From Bacteroidetes bacterium 46-16 (lineage in GTDB: Bacteria; Bacteroidota; Bacteroidia; Chitinophagales; Chitinophagaceae), in NCBI GenBank assembly GCA_001897835.1, contig MKUN01000048.1:21430-85429 (forward strand): DNA of 64,000 bases, written 5' to 3'. The first letter of the stretch is position 1; each line of letters opens with the position of its first letter. The notes beneath the pieces are model-generated. The model did no database searches. It was given only the letters and a program-made list of their open reading frames with translations, and was not told the origin of the DNA. The position numbers and the translations under genes are program-made. Below, piece by piece: positions 37,237 to 46,226 of this stretch.

Positions 37237-38160
37237 TTACTCTTTTATGAACTTTCTTACCGTACCACCATCAAGATGCAGGTAATAAACACCTGGCGCA
37301 AAACCTGTAAGGTTAATTTGGGTAACTGTGGCACTGCATTGCCGGTTGTAAACACATTGCCCAATAGCATTGGTAATGCTTATATTGCCCGCAGCCGCTG
37401 CTCTCTCCAGTTTGAGTATATCATGTACAGGGTTGGGCGAGATGCTGAATTTTTCTTTATTGCTTAATGCTGCGATACCCACAGGTGGTATGCCGCAGAT
37501 ATCCTGGGTCAGTTTGATGGATGTACTGGGGTCGTTATAACACCTGATCGGGCCAGCGGGTTGCAGGTTGTCCGAGAGGGGAATTGCAGCCGGTGAACCC
37601 GTAGGAAGGAAGCCTGTGCCTAAGCCGCCTATCCGCTCAGCATAGCCGGGGCCGTAATTATATACATATACGCTATCAGGGTCGCCGATACCGTGCACAA
37701 AAACCGTTTTCAGCACCGTGGTGTCATATAGTTCATTCCTGACGGAATCGACCACCATTCTAAAAGTGGAATCAGGATATGGAAATAGTAGCATACCTAT
37801 ATCGACAGGTATTACGGGTAAGTGTATGGTATCGCCATCGTTCACATTAAATACGTAGAGCGGGGTAAAGCGGCCGAAGATCTTATTGTAGATAAATACG
37901 GTGTCGGTATTGTTATAGAGGTAAATGGCAGGCAGGTCGTACACGTGTAATCCCTGGCTGTACCACGGGTCTTTAGTAAGGGCTTCCCGCAGCACCTTCC
38001 TGCAGCTTGTATTTGCTATGAGGGTATCGCCCGTATAGTAGCTGTGGTAAACGCCATATTGCTGGCTGTGGTACCATTCACTGCCCGCGGGAGCAAAGTT
38101 GGATTGAGCCCCGGCAAAAAGGGGTAATGACAGCAGCAGGGCAAGTATCGTGTTTTTCAT
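37237..38160 (-). CDS. Secreted protein with type IX sorting domain
   Basis: ATG 38160 opens a signal peptide (MKNTILALLLSLPLFAGAQ). The frame extends further upstream only through the tRNA-Val region, which is coincidental. The 307-aa protein has a ~220-residue beta-rich middle of unknown family and a C-terminal sorting domain beginning FSISPNPVHDILKLE and ending GVYYLHLDGGTVRKFIKE, the T9SS type A pattern. It should be exported across the outer membrane and attached to the surface. Confidence 0.85.
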   Translation of the reverse strand: MKNTILALLLSLPLFAGAQSNFAPAGSEWYHSQQYGVYHSYYTGDTLIANTSCRKVLREALTKDPWYSQGLHVYDLPAIYLYNNTDTVFIYNKIFGRFTPLYVFNVNDGDTIHLPVIPVDIGMLLFPYPDSTFRMVVDSVRNELYDTTVLKTVFVHGIGDPDSVYVYNYGPGYAERIGGLGTGFLPTGSPAAIPLSDNLQPAGPIRCYNDPSTSIKLTQDICGIPPVGIAALSNKEKFSISPNPVHDILKLERAAAAGNISITNAIGQCVYNRQCSATVTQINLTGFAPGVYYLHLDGGTVRKFIKE

Positions 38161-38245
38161 AAGTCTTGATCTGTAAATATAGACGAGCGGGGAGGAAGCT
38201 TTGTTTGCATTACTGTAATAAAAAGGTCGGAAGCAGGTAAAATAA

Positions 38246-38270
38246 AAAGCCCCGCAAAACGCGGGGCTTT
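38246..38270 (-). terminator. tRNA-Val terminator
   Basis: GCCCCGC/GCGGGGC stem flanked by AAA/TTT with an A-rich loop. T-rich sequence (TTTTTAT) follows on the minus strand just after the tRNA 3' end. Confidence 0.8.
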
Positions 38271-38273
38271 CTG

Positions 38274-38348
38274 TGGAAGCACACGGGTTCGAACCGCGGA
38301 CCCTCTGCTTGTAAGGCAGATGCTCTGAACCAGCTGAGCTATGCTTCC
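38274..38348 (-). tRNA. tRNA-Val (TAC anticodon)
   Basis: The minus strand begins GGAAGCA and ends TGCTTCC-A, a perfect 7-bp acceptor stem. D arm (GCTCAGCTGGTTCAGAGC), anticodon stem CTGC-type with loop CTTACAA, and T arm with TTCGAAC are intact. CCA is not encoded, unlike in the tRNA-Lys above. Confidence 0.96.
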
Positions 38349-38378
38349 TTTTTTTCCTCCTCCTTTCGGATCGGGTTG

Positions 38379-38409
38379 CAAATATAGGCAGCTTTCGCTT
38401 TCCTGCAAA
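38379..38409 (-). promoter_or_regulatory. tRNA-Val promoter
   Basis: Minus-strand TTTG (38406-38409), 19 bases, TATATTTG (38379-38386): an exact match to the Bacteroidota TTTG-N19-TAnnTTTG consensus, 31 bases before the tRNA. Confidence 0.8.
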
Positions 38410-38442
38410 CTCATCCTTATAAAAAAATACCATTTATATGTT

Positions 38443-39024
38443 CTACAGGCTTAGGGTCTCACTGGCCCCATGTTTATAGCCATATTGGTACCATGTGGTG
38501 GGCTGCCCCATTTCGCGCCAGTTATAGGCCTCGTCGTCGTAGGGGAAGATACTTACCAGGCCAAAGCCTATTTTTTCAAGTATATGCCTTGAGGCCCCAT
38601 TGTTGATATCGGTCATGGCGTAGATGTCTTTATAGCCTAGCTTGCCGATACCATAATGCAGGGCGGCTATGGCCCCTTCTGTGGCATAACCCCTGCCCCA
38701 GCTATCGCGGGCCAGTCGGTAGCCAAAGTCGATAAAGCCTGTATGCCCGTTGACGGTACTGGTCATATGTTTAAAGCCCGTCCATCCTATGAAGTCATTG
38801 GTGGCTTTGCTCAGCATTGCCCAGCGGCCTATGCCATGATCGGTATATTGCTGCTGTACATAGCGTATTGTTTCCCTGCTTTCTTCAATGCTTTTTACCG
38901 GCCGCCAGCCCAGGTAGCGGTGCACTTCCATATCCGAGTCCATGCGGAACATACCCTCATCGTCATGGGCGAGGAAGGGGCGTATGATGAGGCGTGGTGT
39001 TTCTATGAGGACAGCTTTATTCAT
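38443..39024 (-). CDS. GNAT family N-acetyltransferase (RimJ/RimL type)
   Basis: The 193-aa protein starts at MNKAVLIETPRLIIRPF, the standard beginning of the RimJ/RimL-like acetyltransferase group. It contains GRWAMLSKATNDFIGWTGF, the acetyl-CoA-binding region RDSWGRGYATEGAIAALHYG and NNGASRHILEKIGF. Substrate is not predictable; relatives acetylate protein N-termini, antibiotics or small amines. The frame is open to 39156 but ATG 39024 is clearly the family start. Confidence 0.9.
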   Translation of the reverse strand: MNKAVLIETPRLIIRPFLAHDDEGMFRMDSDMEVHRYLGWRPVKSIEESRETIRYVQQQYTDHGIGRWAMLSKATNDFIGWTGFKHMTSTVNGHTGFIDFGYRLARDSWGRGYATEGAIAALHYGIGKLGYKDIYAMTDINNGASRHILEKIGFGLVSIFPYDDEAYNWREMGQPTTWYQYGYKHGASETLSL

Positions 39025-39359
39025 TTTTGTTTTATTAAAGATAAAGGGAAATGGTATTGGGCCATTTCTTTCGCATATCGAAGTAGCTTTCAAGCCTTTT
39101 ACAAGTAAGTTGTAAATCCTTGTAAAATTGTTAAAACTGTGTAAATATTTCCCCATTTTTGGCTAGTGATCAAATACCCCTTATTTCAACGCCATGCAGT
39201 CGGTTATGATAAATTATTTTTTTATTGTTTTCTAAATAATTAAAAGACAATACGATTTGCGAATAGTGGGAAATAGCGTATCAAACCGGGACATTTTTTT
39301 ATAGCTCCGGAAATTTTTAGCCTGATTTTTGCCAGATACCCAGTAAAAAATAGGAAAAG

Positions 39360-39677
39360 ATGTATCAGTTCAATATAATGCAGGATGACGACGGGCTCTG
39401 GCGCTTTGAACTTGATGGGATCAACCTGCTGATAGATGCTTATTCGGAAAAAGACGGTAAACATTGGATAAAGACCCCATCAAAAGCAATAGCATTCTTC
39501 AACCTGAGCGGCAACCTGTACGGCGTATCCAACGATATGAAAACCTTCCGCACCGTTGAAGATTTTTTTGATTCCATGCACGAGCAATACTCCATATTCA
39601 AAAGCAAGCATATCAAGAATATTTCATCGGGCAGACAACAAAATGGCAATAGCCTGAGTGCTGACCGCAGGGCCTGA
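39360..39677 (+). CDS. Hypothetical 105-aa protein
   Basis: A soluble protein with no signal peptide, starting MYQFNIMQDDDGLWRFEL. It shows alternating strands in its first half and a helix near residues 62-85 (TVEDFFDSMHEQYSIFKSKH). The tail is polar. I recognise no family. It is alone between divergent and convergent genes, with its own terminator at 39708, and the ~200 bases before it hold only AT-rich sequence. Confidence 0.65.
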   Translation: MYQFNIMQDDDGLWRFELDGINLLIDAYSEKDGKHWIKTPSKAIAFFNLSGNLYGVSNDMKTFRTVEDFFDSMHEQYSIFKSKHIKNISSGRQQNGNSLSADRRA

Positions 39678-39707
39678 TATCCCTGGATATTATTAAGGCA
39701 ATGAATG

Positions 39708-39740
39708 CCGCCAATGCTTTAGGGCTTTGGCGGTTTTTTT
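39708..39740 (+). terminator. Intrinsic terminator after the 105-aa gene
   Basis: Stem CCGCCAA with TTGGCGG, 12-base loop, then seven T residues. Its T tract overlaps the 3' end of the convergent gene. Confidence 0.78.
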
Positions 39741-40452
39741 ATTGTGTGCTGCGCTGTATGCTATGGCCCAGGCTGCGGTAGCGTGCTGCCGTTTGCTTGA
39801 TGTAGATATAGAAGTTGTATTCGCTCACGGAGCGGAGCTGTTCGTAGGTGGGGCGGTAGCGCTGTATATAGTGCAGCAGGCTATCGCCCTGCAGGCCGGT
39901 TATCCGGGTCACCAGCTTTTCGTTGAAGGTGTAGTCGATATATTTCTCTTTCTGGAAATGGTCATACTCTTTCTGGAAGGCCCATATCTCGCGGTTGCGC
40001 TTGCTCAGGGCGCTGAAGGGGTGGCTTATAGCATCGATGGTAGAGAGGGTGGGGAAGTCGAGCTCATGCTTGTAGATCTCGTGGTAGCGCAGGCTGTCGG
40101 AATGGTAGTCTTTGGCCTGCCCGCGTATATTCACCTCCTGTAGTTCTATAGCGCCCTTTTGCATGATGATCTTGAAATAGGGAGGGATATTGCCTTTGGG
40201 TATGCGTACCCTTGTTATTTTATAGCCCAGCTTCCGGAACTCCAGCAATTCGTCTTTGGCTGCGGGTATGAAGAATTTGCCATCACTGCCTGTGGTGTAG
40301 CCGATGTTATTGTACACGTTATATACGCTCACATTCGCTACAGGGCTGCCATCGTTCGCATCCACCACTTCTCCTTTTATGCTTTGGGCCTGTGTGGCAA
40401 ACACAGCAGTTAAGAGCAGCCATAAACAAAGTATCGGGATACGCAAAGACAT
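39739..40452 (-). CDS. Carboxypeptidase-like regulatory domain protein
   Basis: ATG 40452 opens a signal peptide (MSLRIPILCLWLLLTAVFA, cleavage after QAQ). Residues ~22-105 are a CarboxypepD_reg-like beta-sandwich (IKGEVVDANDGSPVANVSV, GYTTGSDGKFFIPA). The C-terminal ~115 residues are helical and polar, and may contact other envelope proteins. Stand-alone proteins of this kind are common in Bacteroidota; function unknown. Confidence 0.83.
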   Translation of the reverse strand: MSLRIPILCLWLLLTAVFATQAQSIKGEVVDANDGSPVANVSVYNVYNNIGYTTGSDGKFFIPAAKDELLEFRKLGYKITRVRIPKGNIPPYFKIIMQKGAIELQEVNIRGQAKDYHSDSLRYHEIYKHELDFPTLSTIDAISHPFSALSKRNREIWAFQKEYDHFQKEKYIDYTFNEKLVTRITGLQGDSLLHYIQRYRPTYEQLRSVSEYNFYIYIKQTAARYRSLGHSIQRSTQ

Positions 40453-40527
40453 AAACGGGATAAAATTACAGTTTAGCAATCAACACTGCGGGCCTATTTT
40501 GTTAAAAAAGATAAAAAGGCTGTGATG

Positions 40528-40535
40528 TATCTTTG
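40528..40535 (+). promoter_or_regulatory. TATCTTTG -7 box before pyrD
   Basis: The box ends 7 bases before ATG 40543, so a near-leaderless pyrD transcript is possible. The nearest TTTG (40498-40501) is 26 bases upstream, longer than the usual spacer. Confidence 0.45.
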
Positions 40536-40542
40536 CGCGGCA

Positions 40543-41577
40543 ATGTACAGTATCATACGCAAGCTCCTTTTTTACATAGCGCCCGAGCAGGTGCATTACA
40601 TGGTCATGAAAGGACTGCGTTTTGCCTGCGCGCTGCCCCTGCTGGGCGGCTGGGTGAAAAAAAAGTTTTCTGTCCGCGACCCGCGTCTTGAGCGCGAGCT
40701 GTGGGGTATTAAGTTTCCTAACCCCGTGGGCCTTGCAGCAGGCTTTGATAAAGATGCCCGCTTCACCGATGCGCTGGCTTGTTTGGGCTTTGGCTGCGTG
40801 GAGATAGGTACGGTTACCCCCCGTCCGCAACCGGGCAATCCCAGGCCCCGCCTCTTTCGCCTGCCTGCCGACCAGGCCCTTATCAACCGCATGGGCTTTA
40901 ACAACCACGGCGCTGTAGCTGCTGCCGGGCGCCTCAGGCAGCGGAAAGAGCGAATGATCATAGGCGGGAATATTGGTAAGAACAAAGACACGCCCAATGA
41001 AGAGGCTATAAATGATTACGAGGCCGGCTTTAAAGCCCTGCACGATGTGGTGGACTATTTTGTGGTTAATGTGAGCAGCCCCAATACGCCCGGCCTGCGG
41101 GCCCTGCAGGATAAAGGGCCGCTCATGGCCATACTCAATAGGCTGGTGCGCCTTAATAAAGAATACCCTGCGCCCAAACCCATACTCTTAAAGATAGCCC
41201 CCGACCTAAGCGATGAGCAGCTTGACGATATCATAGAGATCGTGGGTGCTACTGGCATACAGGGCATCGTAGCCACCAATACCACTATCAGCAGGGAGGG
41301 CCTGCAAACGCCGGCTGCCGAAGTGGAAAAGATAGGTGCAGGCGGCCTGAGCGGCAAGCCCGTACGGCAGCGTGCTACCGAAGTGATCAGGTACATACAT
41401 GATAAAAGTAAGGGCGCTATACCCATTATAGCTGTTGGAGGCATCTTTACCGCTGCAGATGCTATCGAGAAGCTGGATGCAGGCGCATCGCTGGTGCAGG
41501 TATATACAGGTTTTATATACGAAGGCCCTGCTATTGCAGCCAATATTTGCAAAGGACTACTGAAACATAAAGGATGA
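40543..41577 (+). CDS. pyrD: Dihydroorotate dehydrogenase (quinone), class 2
   Basis: The 344-aa flavoenzyme oxidises dihydroorotate to orotate in pyrimidine synthesis, passing electrons to the quinone pool at the inner membrane. The N-terminal membrane-associated helix region ([20 protein letters not shown]) marks class 2. FMN-site motifs are [53 protein letters not shown] with the catalytic Ser, and [23 protein letters not shown] 40543 is chosen over GTG 40522 because a -7 box lies between. It overlaps the next gene by four bases. Confidence 0.96.
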   Translation: MYSIIRKLLFYIAPEQVHYMVMKGLRFACALPLLGGWVKKKFSVRDPRLERELWGIKFPNPVGLAAGFDKDARFTDALACLGFGCVEIGTVTPRPQPGNPRPRLFRLPADQALINRMGFNNHGAVAAAGRLRQRKERMIIGGNIGKNKDTPNEEAINDYEAGFKALHDVVDYFVVNVSSPNTPGLRALQDKGPLMAILNRLVRLNKEYPAPKPILLKIAPDLSDEQLDDIIEIVGATGIQGIVATNTTISREGLQTPAAEVEKIGAGGLSGKPVRQRATEVIRYIHDKSKGAIPIIAVGGIFTAADAIEKLDAGASLVQVYTGFIYEGPAIAANICKGLLKHKG

Positions 41578-42362
41578 GCTATTTATTATCATGGGAGGCC
41601 TTGATAAGCCTGCTTACGCTTACAGTGCTCGAGATAGTGCTGGGCATAGATAATGTGATATTCGTATCGATAGTGATGGGCAAACTGCCGGAGCCAAAGC
41701 AGCCTGCTGCCCGCAGGGTTTGGATGTTCACCGGTATCGCAGTGCGCGTGTTGCTGCTCCTTTGCCTGGGCTGGCTCATACATAATCCCCTTGCCTTTAG
41801 CGTGCTGGGCTATAAGTTCGAGCTGGGCAATGTGGTGATGCTCGCAGGGGGGCTTTTCCTCATCGTTAAAACGGTGGGGGAGATACATGAAAAACTGGAA
41901 GGAGATGAGCAGGAACACCTGTCGCGCGAGGGTAGTAAAATGAATACAACCTTTGGCAAAGCGGTGGTGCAGATCATCCTCATCGACCTCGTATTCTCCT
42001 TCGATAGTATGATAACGGCAGTGGGTATGGCCCGCCATATAGAGGTAATGATAACCGCGGTGGTGATAGCCATGTTCATTATGTTCCTCTTCTCGGGGCA
42101 GATAGCAAGGTTCATACACAAGCACCCCACGCTCAAAATGCTGGCCCTTTCCTTCCTGGTAATGGTGGGCTTTGCCTTGTTCTTCGAAGGGTTGAAGCCC
42201 ATACATGGGCAGGAGATACCCAAAGGGTATATCTATTTTGCTATGGCCTTCTCATTTGGTGTGGAGCTGCTGAATATGCGTATGCGCAAAAAGACAGCGA
42301 AGCCGGTGGAGCTCAATGAGCCGATAGCGGAAGAAAAACCCCATAGCACCGGGGAGGCTTAG
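41574..42362 (+). CDS. TerC family integral membrane protein
   Basis: The 262-aa protein has seven or eight transmembrane segments and the TerC signatures [15 protein letters not shown] and [16 protein letters not shown], each with an acidic residue in a membrane segment that may bind metal ions. Family members are linked to tellurite resistance and, in better-studied cases, to manganese export. The polar C-terminus is variable. Start ATG overlaps the pyrD stop (ATGA), so the two are translationally coupled. Confidence 0.9.
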   Translation: MSYLLSWEALISLLTLTVLEIVLGIDNVIFVSIVMGKLPEPKQPAARRVWMFTGIAVRVLLLLCLGWLIHNPLAFSVLGYKFELGNVVMLAGGLFLIVKTVGEIHEKLEGDEQEHLSREGSKMNTTFGKAVVQIILIDLVFSFDSMITAVGMARHIEVMITAVVIAMFIMFLFSGQIARFIHKHPTLKMLALSFLVMVGFALFFEGLKPIHGQEIPKGYIYFAMAFSFGVELLNMRMRKKTAKPVELNEPIAEEKPHSTGEA

Positions 42363-42371
42363 CTTTTGTTA

Positions 42372-43232
42372 TTATTGCGGGATGGCATTAGCCTCTTTCA
42401 GTACCTTATGCAGTACCTCGAGCCTTACTTTGAACCAGTCCTGGGTGGTGTCTGATACCGGCATTTCGAAATTTTGGGCAAAGAAGTAAGGATACATACG
42501 CTCATTGCTCTTGTTCATCGATTCTTTAGGTTCCTTCACCTTTACAATTCGTTCGCTATATCCTACTATCCAGTATACGTACTTGCCATCTATTTCGCCG
42601 GTGCCTGTTTTGTAATATAGTTTATAACCCGGTTCGTCTTCCCACAGCATCATACTGCGCACTATGCGCTGTGTGCGCTCCGAAAAAGGCAGCTCGTTGA
42701 AGTAGAGCCGTTTTACAAAGCCCACCTGTTCATCGGCTGATACCTGCAGACTGTTATCTACCCAAAAGCTATCGATGGCGCTCATCTTCATATTGCCGTA
42801 TTTCACGGTATCCAGGTAGTGCTGCATCTGGGCTTTGCCTATGCGGCGTGCTATTTCCCTGTAATAGTTGATACAGCTCAGGCGAAATGCCTCGCGCATG
42901 GTCATGTCTTTGTTGCATTCCTCGCGCTGCATCTTCACACTATCCCAGCGAACGATGTATTGCTCATCGGGAGCTACTGCTGTTTCCAGGGCCACCAGCG
43001 AGTTGAATATCTTAAACGTGGAGGCGGGCAGCATGCGTTGCATACAGCGCTCCTGGTTATAATAATGTACCGCCTCGTGGTTATTGTCGCGTATCATGAT
43101 GCAGGCATTCTTTATGCCATATGCCTCATAGAACTTTCCCCAGTCTTTGTGCTCATGTATCCGCGCCTTACGGCACGATGTGATCGATATAGCAGCTGCG
43201 AGGCATACTGCAGCCAATAACCTGACACGCAT
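42372..43232 (-). CDS. Class D beta-lactamase-like lipoprotein
   Basis: The 286-aa protein starts with a lipoprotein signal (lipobox ITSC, Cys20). Its motifs and spacing match OXA enzymes: S71-T-F-K74 (acylated Ser, carboxylated Lys), S119-C-I121 in place of S-x-V, Y145-G-N147, W157 and K208-T-G210. FQEIARRIG-type sequence (REIARRIGKAQMQHYLD) is also typical. It could hydrolyse beta-lactams, with substitution of Ile for the usual Val near the active site. A TACCTTTG box at 43258-43265 on the minus strand provides a likely promoter. It converges on terC, with a PepSY-like gene upstream. Confidence 0.9.
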   Translation of the reverse strand: MRVRLLAAVCLAAAISITSCRKARIHEHKDWGKFYEAYGIKNACIMIRDNNHEAVHYYNQERCMQRMLPASTFKIFNSLVALETAVAPDEQYIVRWDSVKMQREECNKDMTMREAFRLSCINYYREIARRIGKAQMQHYLDTVKYGNMKMSAIDSFWVDNSLQVSADEQVGFVKRLYFNELPFSERTQRIVRSMMLWEDEPGYKLYYKTGTGEIDGKYVYWIVGYSERIVKVKEPKESMNKSNERMYPYFFAQNFEMPVSDTTQDWFKVRLEVLHKVLKEANAIPQ

Positions 43233-43257
43233 AGAATTGATGTTTGCTTATTTGCGG

Positions 43258-43265
43258 CAAAGGTA
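43258..43265 (-). promoter_or_regulatory. TACCTTTG -7 box before the class D beta-lactamase-like gene
   Basis: An exact TAnnTTTG match 25 bases before the ATG at 43232, compatible with a ~18-base leader. No strong -33 element was identified. Confidence 0.4.
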
Positions 43266-43302
43266 AATGAATGTTGGTCTATAAAAGAAGTTTTGCGGCA
43301 AC

Positions 43303-43728
43303 TCATTTATTGCGGCTGCGCAGGTAGTTGCCTTTGCTGTCAAACTCCATATACTGTGTGCCTGCCAATACCCTGAAGCTCACTTTGTCATTATGAGTGA
43401 TGATCTTGGTGGCCTCGGTGACCGGGGCCGAGTTGTGATTGCTCATATAGTCGCTTGCCGGGGCCGGCAGTTCCTTTTCATCTATGGTCACATGGGTTTC
43501 CAGCCTCTGGCCTCCGGCGTTATATACCGTTTGCATAGGGTATTCATTATGCTTGAAGCTGGCAATATACTGGCCCTTGCTCAGTTCCCAGTCGGCCATA
43601 ACCCCGGGAAATTCTTTGATGAACACTTCCTGTACAGGTTGGGGCACAGCCTTCGGGTCCATCTTTTGTGCCAGGGCGGGAAATGTGTGGTATAAACACA
43701 ATAGTATCAACAGTTTAAAAACTTTCAT
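43303..43728 (-). CDS. Secreted PepSY-like (BLIP-like fold) protein
   Basis: ATG 43728 opens a signal peptide (MKVFKLLILLCLYHTFPALAQ). The 141-aa protein contains VPQPVQEVFIKEFPGVMADWE and YNAGGQRLETHVTIDEKELP, matching the PepSY-like putative beta-lactamase-inhibitor-like family of Bacteroidota (structural resemblance to BLIP, no proven inhibition). It lies 70 bases upstream of the class D beta-lactamase-like gene on the same strand. That makes the fold name tempting, but the family is found in many other contexts. Confidence 0.83.
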   Translation of the reverse strand: MKVFKLLILLCLYHTFPALAQKMDPKAVPQPVQEVFIKEFPGVMADWELSKGQYIASFKHNEYPMQTVYNAGGQRLETHVTIDEKELPAPASDYMSNHNSAPVTEATKIITHNDKVSFRVLAGTQYMEFDSKGNYLRSRNK

Positions 43729-43800
43729 GCTTTTTTGTTTTAGCGCTATACTGCATTTATATAAGCATAGCAACTAATAAGCTATAAAACTATACCAACA

Positions 43801-44778
43801 TTAATCGAAAGACTGGTTACCGGCCGATGAGATGCGCAGCATACGCTCATATTCCGATGCGGTGAGGTCGTTGAAGAAATAGTGTACCGGGTTTATTTTT
43901 TCGCCATTCTTGATCACTTCGTAGTGACAGTGGGGGCCGGTGCTTTTGCCGGTACTGCCTATCCAGCCGATCACTTCGCCGCGCTTAACGTGCTGGCCCA
44001 CGCGCGCCTTTATCCTTACCATGTGTCCGTAGAGGGTCTCGTAACCAAAGCCGTGGTTAATGACCACATGGTTGCCATAGCCCCCTGCGTCAAAATCGGC
44101 TTCGGTAATAGTGCCGTCGCCTGTGGCATATATAGGGGTGCCTATGGCCGCTGCAAAGTCGAGACCGGTGTGCATCTTTACCGTTTTGTAAATGGGATCG
44201 ATACGGTAACCGAAACCCGAGGCCAGGTGAGTAAGGTCTTTATTGGATATGGGCTGTATCGTAGGTATGGCATGCAGCATCTGTTCTTTCGAGCGCACCA
44301 TATGCTCTATGGTGTCATCGGAGCGCTGCTGCACCAGGATGCGTTTTTTCAGCACAATTATCTGTTCTTTCACCTGTTCCAGCATCTCGGCAGGCTTCAT
44401 GTAGGCAAATTCACGCGGGTCTATATTGCTGTAGTCTTTGCCATAGCGTATGCTATCGGGTATGGGGGCTGCTTCGAATATGGTGCGGTATATATGATTG
44501 TCACGGGTCTCGAGCTCGCTCAGCGACTTGCCCAGGGCATTTACCTGTGCCTGCAACTGGCTGTACTCATCGCGCATATTGTCCATGCTGTTGCGCATCC
44601 TTTTTTCCTTTGGCGAATCGAGGAAACGGAAAGCGATGGCCACAATGATGAGGGCAGTAACGATAGCTGCCGACAGGAAGCCTAGCACACGCAGCAGCCT
44701 GGTGCGCAGTGATACCTCCACTTTCTCAAACTTGTGGGTATCTATATTATAGAAATATTTTTTTTCCCGGCGTTTCAA
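43801..44778 (-). CDS. M23 family metallopeptidase
   Basis: The 325-aa protein has a cytoplasmic N-terminus, one membrane helix at about residues 28-50, a coiled coil (~65-110), and a C-terminal M23/LytM domain. Zinc and catalytic residues are visible in KMHTGLDFAA (His, Asp) and GPHCHYEV (HxH); GYGNHVVINHGFGYETLYGHM is also typical. It should cut or regulate cutting of peptidoglycan cross-links in the periplasm. Its start ATG is followed by a strongly basic stretch. Confidence 0.93.
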   Translation of the reverse strand: MKRREKKYFYNIDTHKFEKVEVSLRTRLLRVLGFLSAAIVTALIIVAIAFRFLDSPKEKRMRNSMDNMRDEYSQLQAQVNALGKSLSELETRDNHIYRTIFEAAPIPDSIRYGKDYSNIDPREFAYMKPAEMLEQVKEQIIVLKKRILVQQRSDDTIEHMVRSKEQMLHAIPTIQPISNKDLTHLASGFGYRIDPIYKTVKMHTGLDFAAAIGTPIYATGDGTITEADFDAGGYGNHVVINHGFGYETLYGHMVRIKARVGQHVKRGEVIGWIGSTGKSTGPHCHYEVIKNGEKINPVHYFFNDLTASEYERMLRISSAGNQSFD

Positions 44779-44921
44779 ATACCGCGGTGCTTGTTTAGGG
44801 TAAAGTTAATAGTTCAGGTGAAAAAATGCAGGCTGTTCCTCCTGCCTGCTGCGAATTTTTAAAAGCAGAAGTGGTTAGTGTGGATGAGTTGGGTTTAGTT
44901 AGTTTATTATCAATGATTTGT

Positions 44922-44953
44922 AAAAAGAGGTTTCTTAACAAAGGCCTCTTTTT
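44922..44953 (-). terminator. Intrinsic terminator after the DUF4294 gene
   Basis: AAAAAGAGG pairs with CCTCTTTTT across a 14-base loop, with further A or T runs on both sides, so it may work in both directions. Confidence 0.65.
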
Positions 44954-45559
44954 TTATTGCAATGCAGATGCGGTTTCTCCGGTGTTGTAAAATGCCGGCA
45001 GCGGGTAGCCCAGGCCGCGCATGATCTGTTCCAGGTCGGGCTCGGTAGCAGGGTCGTAACGTTTATTCAGGTTATGGCCGTTGAGCTTTGCCCATGCCTG
45101 CCATTTCATGGCTTGAAAAGGATTTTTAAAATCGTCTATGATCTTGTAGATATTCAGGCCGGTTTGCCGCGCTATCAGTTTTATCAGTAGTATGCCCTGT
45201 GTCACGTTCAGTTGCTTCACTTTGTCTTCGAACTGTGTGCGCATCTCGTCTTCTTTGGCATTCACAAAGCGTTTACGTTCTTTATGGCTGAGGCCGGGCT
45301 CTTCAAATTTGGTATTGATCTCGTTGAACAGTTTGGTGGCTGCATTGAGGTAGGGCAGTATCGACTTTACATAGTAACGCATCTGGTTATAACGGTAGCG
45401 CATGGTATCATTGGCCCATTTACGCTCATCGGTAATATCCACCTCCGGCAGTTTTACGGTATACATCGTATCATAGGTCACTGCTGCCTGTTGTTGAGCT
45501 TTGGCACGCATGCTGGTCACAAATAATACTACCATAAATATTGCAAAAACCTTCTTCAT
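44954..45559 (-). CDS. DUF4294 family secreted protein
   Basis: The 201-aa protein has a signal peptide (residues 1-21, cleavage after AKA). The core YTVKLPEVDITDERKWANDT and RYRYNQMRYYVKSILPYLNAA matches DUF4294, a Bacteroidota-specific family of unknown function. A charged helical middle (EPGLSHKERKRFVNAKEDEM) and LIKLIARQTGLNIYKIIDDF are also typical. A TAACTTTG -7 box lies at 45586-45593. Confidence 0.88.
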   Translation of the reverse strand: MKKVFAIFMVVLFVTSMRAKAQQQAAVTYDTMYTVKLPEVDITDERKWANDTMRYRYNQMRYYVKSILPYLNAATKLFNEINTKFEEPGLSHKERKRFVNAKEDEMRTQFEDKVKQLNVTQGILLIKLIARQTGLNIYKIIDDFKNPFQAMKWQAWAKLNGHNLNKRYDPATEPDLEQIMRGLGYPLPAFYNTGETASALQ

Positions 45560-45585
45560 ATACCCTACTATTACAACATCTGTAC

Positions 45586-45593
45586 CAAAGTTA
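45586..45593 (-). promoter_or_regulatory. TAACTTTG -7 box before the DUF4294 gene
   Basis: Exact TAnnTTTG match on the minus strand, 26 bases before the ATG. The -33 element is unclear. Confidence 0.4.
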
Positions 45594-45674
45594 AGCCCGA
45601 TCCTGTCATTATATACCTTTTAACGTAACTATATGGAACATTTTATAATGCAATGCTTATTTTAGCAGTACCAT

Positions 45675-46226
45675 ATGCCACCATACAAGTTTTTTTTTAT
45701 ATCGTGCCTTTTGCTCTGCAATATTGTATCTGCCCAGCACATTTATGAAGCTGGCGATGGGTTGGTAAGTTTTCACTCCAGCGCACCGCATGAGTTGATA
45801 CGTGCCTCATCGGGCCAGCTCAACTGTGCAATTGATGTCCAAAAGAAACAGTTTGCCTTCCGTATAGACATGAGGAGCTTCATGGGTTTTAACAGCCCCC
45901 TGCAGCGCGAACATTTCAACGAGAATTATATGGAATCGGAGCGCTACCCTGAGGCCACATTTACCGGTAAGATCATAGAAGACAATGACCTTACCAGGGA
46001 CGGTGAATATGAGGTGCGGGCAAAGGGCAAAATGTATATACATGGCATAGCGCAGGAGCGTATCATTAAAGCACATGTGAGCACGAAGAATGGTAAGATG
46101 AGCATCAGTGCGGCATTTATGGTATCGCTGGCCGATCATGATATAAAAATACCGCGGGTGGTATATGATAAACTGGCACCGGATATATCGGTCACCGTAA
46201 AAGCTGATCTAAAACCCGGCAAATGA
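45675..46226 (+). CDS. YceI family protein 1
   Basis: The 183-aa protein has a signal peptide (residues 1-20, cleavage after SAQ) and a YceI-like beta-barrel. Landmarks are GLVSFHSSAP, EHFNENYMESERYPEATFTG, and GKMYIHGIAQERIIKA. YceI proteins bind isoprenoid lipids such as quinones in the periplasm. It overlaps the sensor kinase gene by four bases (ATGA) and is the first gene of the run to 52976. A second, related copy lies at 51476. Confidence 0.9.
   Translation: MPPYKFFFISCLLLCNIVSAQHIYEAGDGLVSFHSSAPHELIRASSGQLNCAIDVQKKQFAFRIDMRSFMGFNSPLQREHFNENYMESERYPEATFTGKIIEDNDLTRDGEYEVRAKGKMYIHGIAQERIIKAHVSTKNGKMSISAAFMVSLADHDIKIPRVVYDKLAPDISVTVKADLKPGK

Noticed and set aside
38161..38433. Extension of the T9SS protein upstream of 38160
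   Set aside because: It reads through tRNA-Val and its terminator; the signal peptide begins at 38160.
41574..42362. TerC as a tellurite resistance determinant
   Set aside because: The family is broad, with better evidence for metal ion export; no other ter genes are present.
43303..43728. Naming the PepSY-like protein a beta-lactamase inhibitor
   Set aside because: The name of the fold family rests on structural likeness; inhibition is unproven.
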